Shown one piece after another: positions 61,864-64,000 of a DNA stretch of 64,000 nt. This stretch comes from Sediminibacterium sp. UBA657 (GTDB lineage: Bacteria; Bacteroidota; Bacteroidia; Chitinophagales; Chitinophagaceae): NCBI GenBank assembly GCA_002299885.1, contig DBOB01000030.1, forward strand, positions 41,376 to 105,375. Direction: 5' to 3'. The position numbers and the translations under genes were made by a program. The first letter of the stretch is position 1. Every line of letters begins with the position of its first letter. Below the pieces are notes generated by a model, which saw nothing but the letters and a program-made list of their open reading frames with translations, made no database searches and was not told the origin of the DNA.

Positions 61864-62115
61864 TTATTTTGCTTTTGCGTAACGCTTGTTGAACTTATCG
61901 ATACGACCAGCAGTATCTACCAACATGTTCTTACCAGTGTAGAAAGGGTGAGATGTGTTTGAAATCTCCAATTTGATTACTGGATACTCATTACCGTCTT
62001 CCCATTTGATTGTTTCCTTGGTGTTTGCAGTAGACTTACCTAAAAAAGAAGTGTTGTTACTCATGTCTTTGAAGACAACGAAACGATACGCTTCTGGATG
62101 GATACCTTGTTTCAT
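61864..62115 (-). CDS. rpmE2: 50S ribosomal protein L31, type B
   Basis: L31 bridges the two ribosomal subunits. The 83-aa protein begins MKQGIHPEAYRFVVFKDMS and contains SNTSHPFYTGKNMLVDTAGRIDKFNKRY. It lacks the Cys zinc ligands of type A L31, so it is the zinc-independent type B. The ATG at 62115 is chosen over an in-frame upstream start because it gives the family N-terminus. It has a full consensus promoter, a leader of about 50 bases with a hairpin, and its own terminator. Confidence 0.95.
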   Translation of the reverse strand: MKQGIHPEAYRFVVFKDMSNNTSFLGKSTANTKETIKWEDGNEYPVIKLEISNTSHPFYTGKNMLVDTAGRIDKFNKRYAKAK

Positions 62116-62134
62116 ATGATGATTTTTAAGGCTG

Positions 62135-62150
62135 CACGGTTTTTGCCGTG
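62135..62150 (-). promoter_or_regulatory. Hairpin in the rpmE2 leader
   Basis: CACGG, loop of six, CCGTG forms a 5-bp GC-rich stem in the predicted 5' leader of rpmE2, 20 bases before the ATG. Ribosomal protein genes often carry leader structures bound by their product, so this is a candidate autoregulatory element. Confidence 0.35.
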
Positions 62151-62169
62151 ACAATTATAAAATAGGTTG

Positions 62170-62201
62170 CAAAAGTAGGCTAAAATGCTATTTTAGCCAA
62201 A
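62170..62201 (-). promoter_or_regulatory. Promoter of rpmE2 (TTTG-N20-TACTTTTG)
   Basis: On the minus strand TTTG (62201-62198) and TACTTTTG (62177-62170) have exactly 20 bases between them. The predicted leader is about 50 bases. Confidence 0.7.
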
Positions 62202-62237
62202 TATTTAGGGTTTGATCTCCAAAATAGGGCCTTTAGC

Positions 62238-62726
62238 CTACTTCATATTGATATATTGTAAGGGAACACCGAAATTTTCGGCCCTACAAGCAGCTATTAC
62301 TTCCTGTAAATCATCGATTTTCTTACCCGTTACCCTGATAATATCGTCCATAATGGCTGTTTGCACCTTTAAACCCTTGTCTTTGATGTACTTAGAGATT
62401 TTTTTGGCATCCTCTTGCTTTAAGCCATTTCTAACAGGCACATCTTGTTTGAAGATTTTACCACTAGGTTGAGGCTCTTTTGACAAATCAAAGGAATTGG
62501 CGTCGATGCCTTGTTTGATAGACCTACTTAAAAGCACGTCCACAATTTGTTGCAATTTCATCTCGGAATCTGACTCTAATTTAATCATGTAGTCCTTCTT
62601 ATTTAAGTCAATCACTACATGAATTCCTTTGAAGTCAAAACGATTGGTAATTTCTTTCTTCACCACATTCACTGCATTATCTAATGTTTGAATGTCTACT
62701 GTACTTGCGATATCAAATGATGGCAT
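62238..62726 (-). CDS. yajQ: YajQ-family nucleotide-binding protein
   Basis: The 162-aa protein is a YajQ/UPF0234 member. In Xanthomonas the homologue binds cyclic di-GMP and works as a transcription co-factor; whether that holds here is unknown. It shows the two ferredoxin-like repeats of the family: MPSFDIASTVDIQTLDNAVN, EITNRFDFKGIHVVIDL, LSRSIKQGIDANSFDLS and VRNGLKQEDAKKISKYIKD. It ends with ...VIAACRAENFGVPLQYINMK. It is 58 bases downstream of lgt on the same strand and may be cotranscribed. Confidence 0.93.
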   Translation of the reverse strand: MPSFDIASTVDIQTLDNAVNVVKKEITNRFDFKGIHVVIDLNKKDYMIKLESDSEMKLQQIVDVLLSRSIKQGIDANSFDLSKEPQPSGKIFKQDVPVRNGLKQEDAKKISKYIKDKGLKVQTAIMDDIIRVTGKKIDDLQEVIAACRAENFGVPLQYINMK

Positions 62727-62784
62727 AATGAAAATTTAAAAGATGATAAGATGCTATTTGTAATTGAAAATGAACGAATTGAAA

Positions 62785-63939
62785 TTAAGCGGATGTTTTA
62801 GTAAACCAAGTTTTTGATTTGATTAAAAACAACAAACCAAATATGATCAAAATTACGGAAATCAATTCTGCTTGTGTTGGATGGAATGGTAAAAAATCAT
62901 ATTTATTATTCACCCTAATCTTTTCGATCAAAAATCTTTCGCTACCAGCAAATATTAAATAAACACCTGTTAGGATACCTGGCTGCGTCACTTTTTTACG
63001 GAAACTCCACATGATTGCAAACAAAATGAACATCATAATAATTTCATAAAGTGCAGTGGGATAAACTGGCAAAGGCAACTGATTACAATAAGCACCCACA
63101 CATCCAGGAATTGCCACCCCTTCATTTACCACATTGTGCGGATATTGGTATGCCCATGCCCAATCTGGTATCCACCCAAAAGGTTTTGGATTTGTATTCA
63201 CAATACCCCAATCACCATCTCCACTAATTTGACATCCAATTCTTCCAGCTGCATAGGCAAATAACATAGTTGGTGCCATCGCATCTGCAAAATGAATCAC
63301 AGAAATTTTTTCCTTTTTTAAATAATAGATAATCGCAATGGTGGCTAAAATTAGACCTCCAAAAAATGTCAATCCACTAAATGAAATAAGTGAACCTATG
63401 GGGTCTCTACTAAACTCTTCTAGGTTTTCTAAATTATGAAAAATCTTTGCTCCAAGAAAGCCCCAAAGTGCCGCTTTCAATACAATATCACCTACTCTAT
63501 CCTGCGGCCACACTTGTACAGTGCGGGTTTCAGGCTTTGTTAATTTTACTTTGTCCTTTTCTTTCCATTTCAAATAAACCATGATGGCGGCAACTAAAAT
63601 TCCCGCACCCATACTCCCATCTAGGGATAAAATAAATGCTTGAGTATTGCTTAAAGCGTCTGCAATAATAAATGCACCAATAAGTTTATAACCAAAAATA
63701 AATCCAAAAAATCCAGCACTTAATAATTCTCCAGTGGTTGCTGGAGCGCCAATGATTTCTTTTTCTTCGGTATAAGTAAACTCCCCTAACGCTGATTTTC
63801 TTTTTAATTCCATATACAAGACATATCCAGAAGCAACAAACGACATCGCCACAAAAAAACCAAATGAATTCACCAATTTTAATGCATTGAGTTCAATTCC
63901 AAAAAGGTCTTTGATCAAATAAAATAAGTTAGGGTACAT
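62785..63939 (-). CDS. lgt: Prolipoprotein diacylglyceryl transferase
   Basis: Lgt attaches diacylglycerol to the lipobox cysteine of prolipoproteins at the inner membrane, needed for the several lipoproteins encoded here. The 384-aa protein has seven or more membrane helices and the Lgt signature AYAAGRIGCQISGDGDWG (about 248-265), with the essential Arg. LPVYPTALYEIIMMFIL and GSERFLIEKIRVN are also typical. It is longer than E. coli Lgt because of an N-terminal extension and inter-helix loops, as is usual in this phylum. The start is the ATG at 63939; a TTG at 63960 is possible. Confidence 0.93.
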   Translation of the reverse strand: MYPNLFYLIKDLFGIELNALKLVNSFGFFVAMSFVASGYVLYMELKRKSALGEFTYTEEKEIIGAPATTGELLSAGFFGFIFGYKLIGAFIIADALSNTQAFILSLDGSMGAGILVAAIMVYLKWKEKDKVKLTKPETRTVQVWPQDRVGDIVLKAALWGFLGAKIFHNLENLEEFSRDPIGSLISFSGLTFFGGLILATIAIIYYLKKEKISVIHFADAMAPTMLFAYAAGRIGCQISGDGDWGIVNTNPKPFGWIPDWAWAYQYPHNVVNEGVAIPGCVGAYCNQLPLPVYPTALYEIIMMFILFAIMWSFRKKVTQPGILTGVYLIFAGSERFLIEKIRVNNKYDFLPFHPTQAELISVILIIFGLLFLIKSKTWFTKTSA

Positions 63940-64000
63940 AGTCTTAATTAAGTACTGCAAAGTAAGTGATTATTAGCAAAAAAAATGGCCACACTAGAAA

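Noticed and set aside
63985..64000. Possible start of a plus-strand gene (ATG GCC ACA CTA GAA)
   Set aside because: Only five codons lie inside the window and no promoter element is visible, so it cannot be supported.

Overview
The window is a compact, AT-rich stretch of chromosome from a member of the Bacteroidota, most likely the Chitinophagaceae/Chitinophagales; the family-level placement is inference. Several things support the phylum. The primary sigma factor is short and lacks region 1.1. There is a Bacteroidota-type DUF3276 (PUR-like) protein, a DUF3822 gene beside rsmD, a SecD-SecF fusion, a type-B L31 protein, futalosine-pathway menaquinone synthesis (mqnE), bacillithiol synthesis (bshB1) and numerous lipoprotein and Tat leaders. 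The promoters also follow the Bacteroidota TAnnTTTG -7 rule. I count 58 protein genes and one tRNA. I see no insertion sequence, prophage, CRISPR array or rRNA operon, and no intergenic gap reaches 300 bases.

Layout. 0.1-5.7 kb: serA and cutC, then a probable amino-sugar/glycoprotein catabolic group (glycosylasparaginase, a NahK-like sugar kinase and a GH109-type glycosidase). 5.9-10 kb: gyrA followed by a secreted TPR protein. 10.2-16.5 kb: a Lys9-like dehydrogenase, then a tightly overlapping minus-strand operon DUF3822-rsmD-fthC-lpxK-rnr. 16.5-20.4 kb: MATE exporter, folB, trxB and the primary sigma factor. 20.4-26 kb: ltaE-pgi-GNAT, DUF3276 and an ABC exporter. 26.0-26.4 kb: tRNA-Ser(UGA) with an unusual inverted-repeat trailer. 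26.4-33.1 kb: DUF1573 protein, a 76-aa mini-protein, YhcH-like, MutS2 without an Smr domain, MsrA, an M1 peptidase and an NlpC/P60 lipoprotein. 33.2-38.7 kb: dnaE, trxA and a nucleoside transporter. 38.8-45.7 kb: mqnE, sdaA, an aminotransferase, a stand-alone RlmK-like methyltransferase, coaE, yajC and nusB. 45.9-52.6 kb: groES-groEL, a lysoplasmalogenase-like protein, an FKBP lipoprotein and secDF. 52.7-58 kb: an IscA-type protein, the methylmalonyl-CoA mutase catalytic subunit, an M20 amidohydrolase, a YggS-type protein and an acyl-CoA dehydrogenase. 58-64 kb: an AmpD-like amidase, bshB1-aguB-aguA, rpmE2, yajQ and lgt.

How it works together. Most genes are core functions: replication and topology (dnaE, gyrA), transcription (sigma, nusB), RNA metabolism (rnr, rsmD, rlmK), secretion and envelope (secDF, yajC, lgt, lpxK), protein folding (groES/EL, FKBP) and redox control (trxA, trxB, msrA, bshB1). 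Accessory metabolism is limited to amino-sugar salvage, agmatine-to-putrescine conversion and fatty-acid/propionate carbon flow. Four promoters in the window share exactly the same architecture, TTTG, 20 bases, TAnnTTTG. One of them, before the acyl-CoA dehydrogenase, carries a perfect 14-base palindrome in its spacer that looks like an operator. I did not find a clearly new multi-gene system. The most unusual items are that operator, the tRNA-Ser trailer element, the apparently leaderless promoters, the Smr-less MutS2, the RsmD with an altered catalytic motif, and the 76-aa protein resembling an isolated sorting domain.
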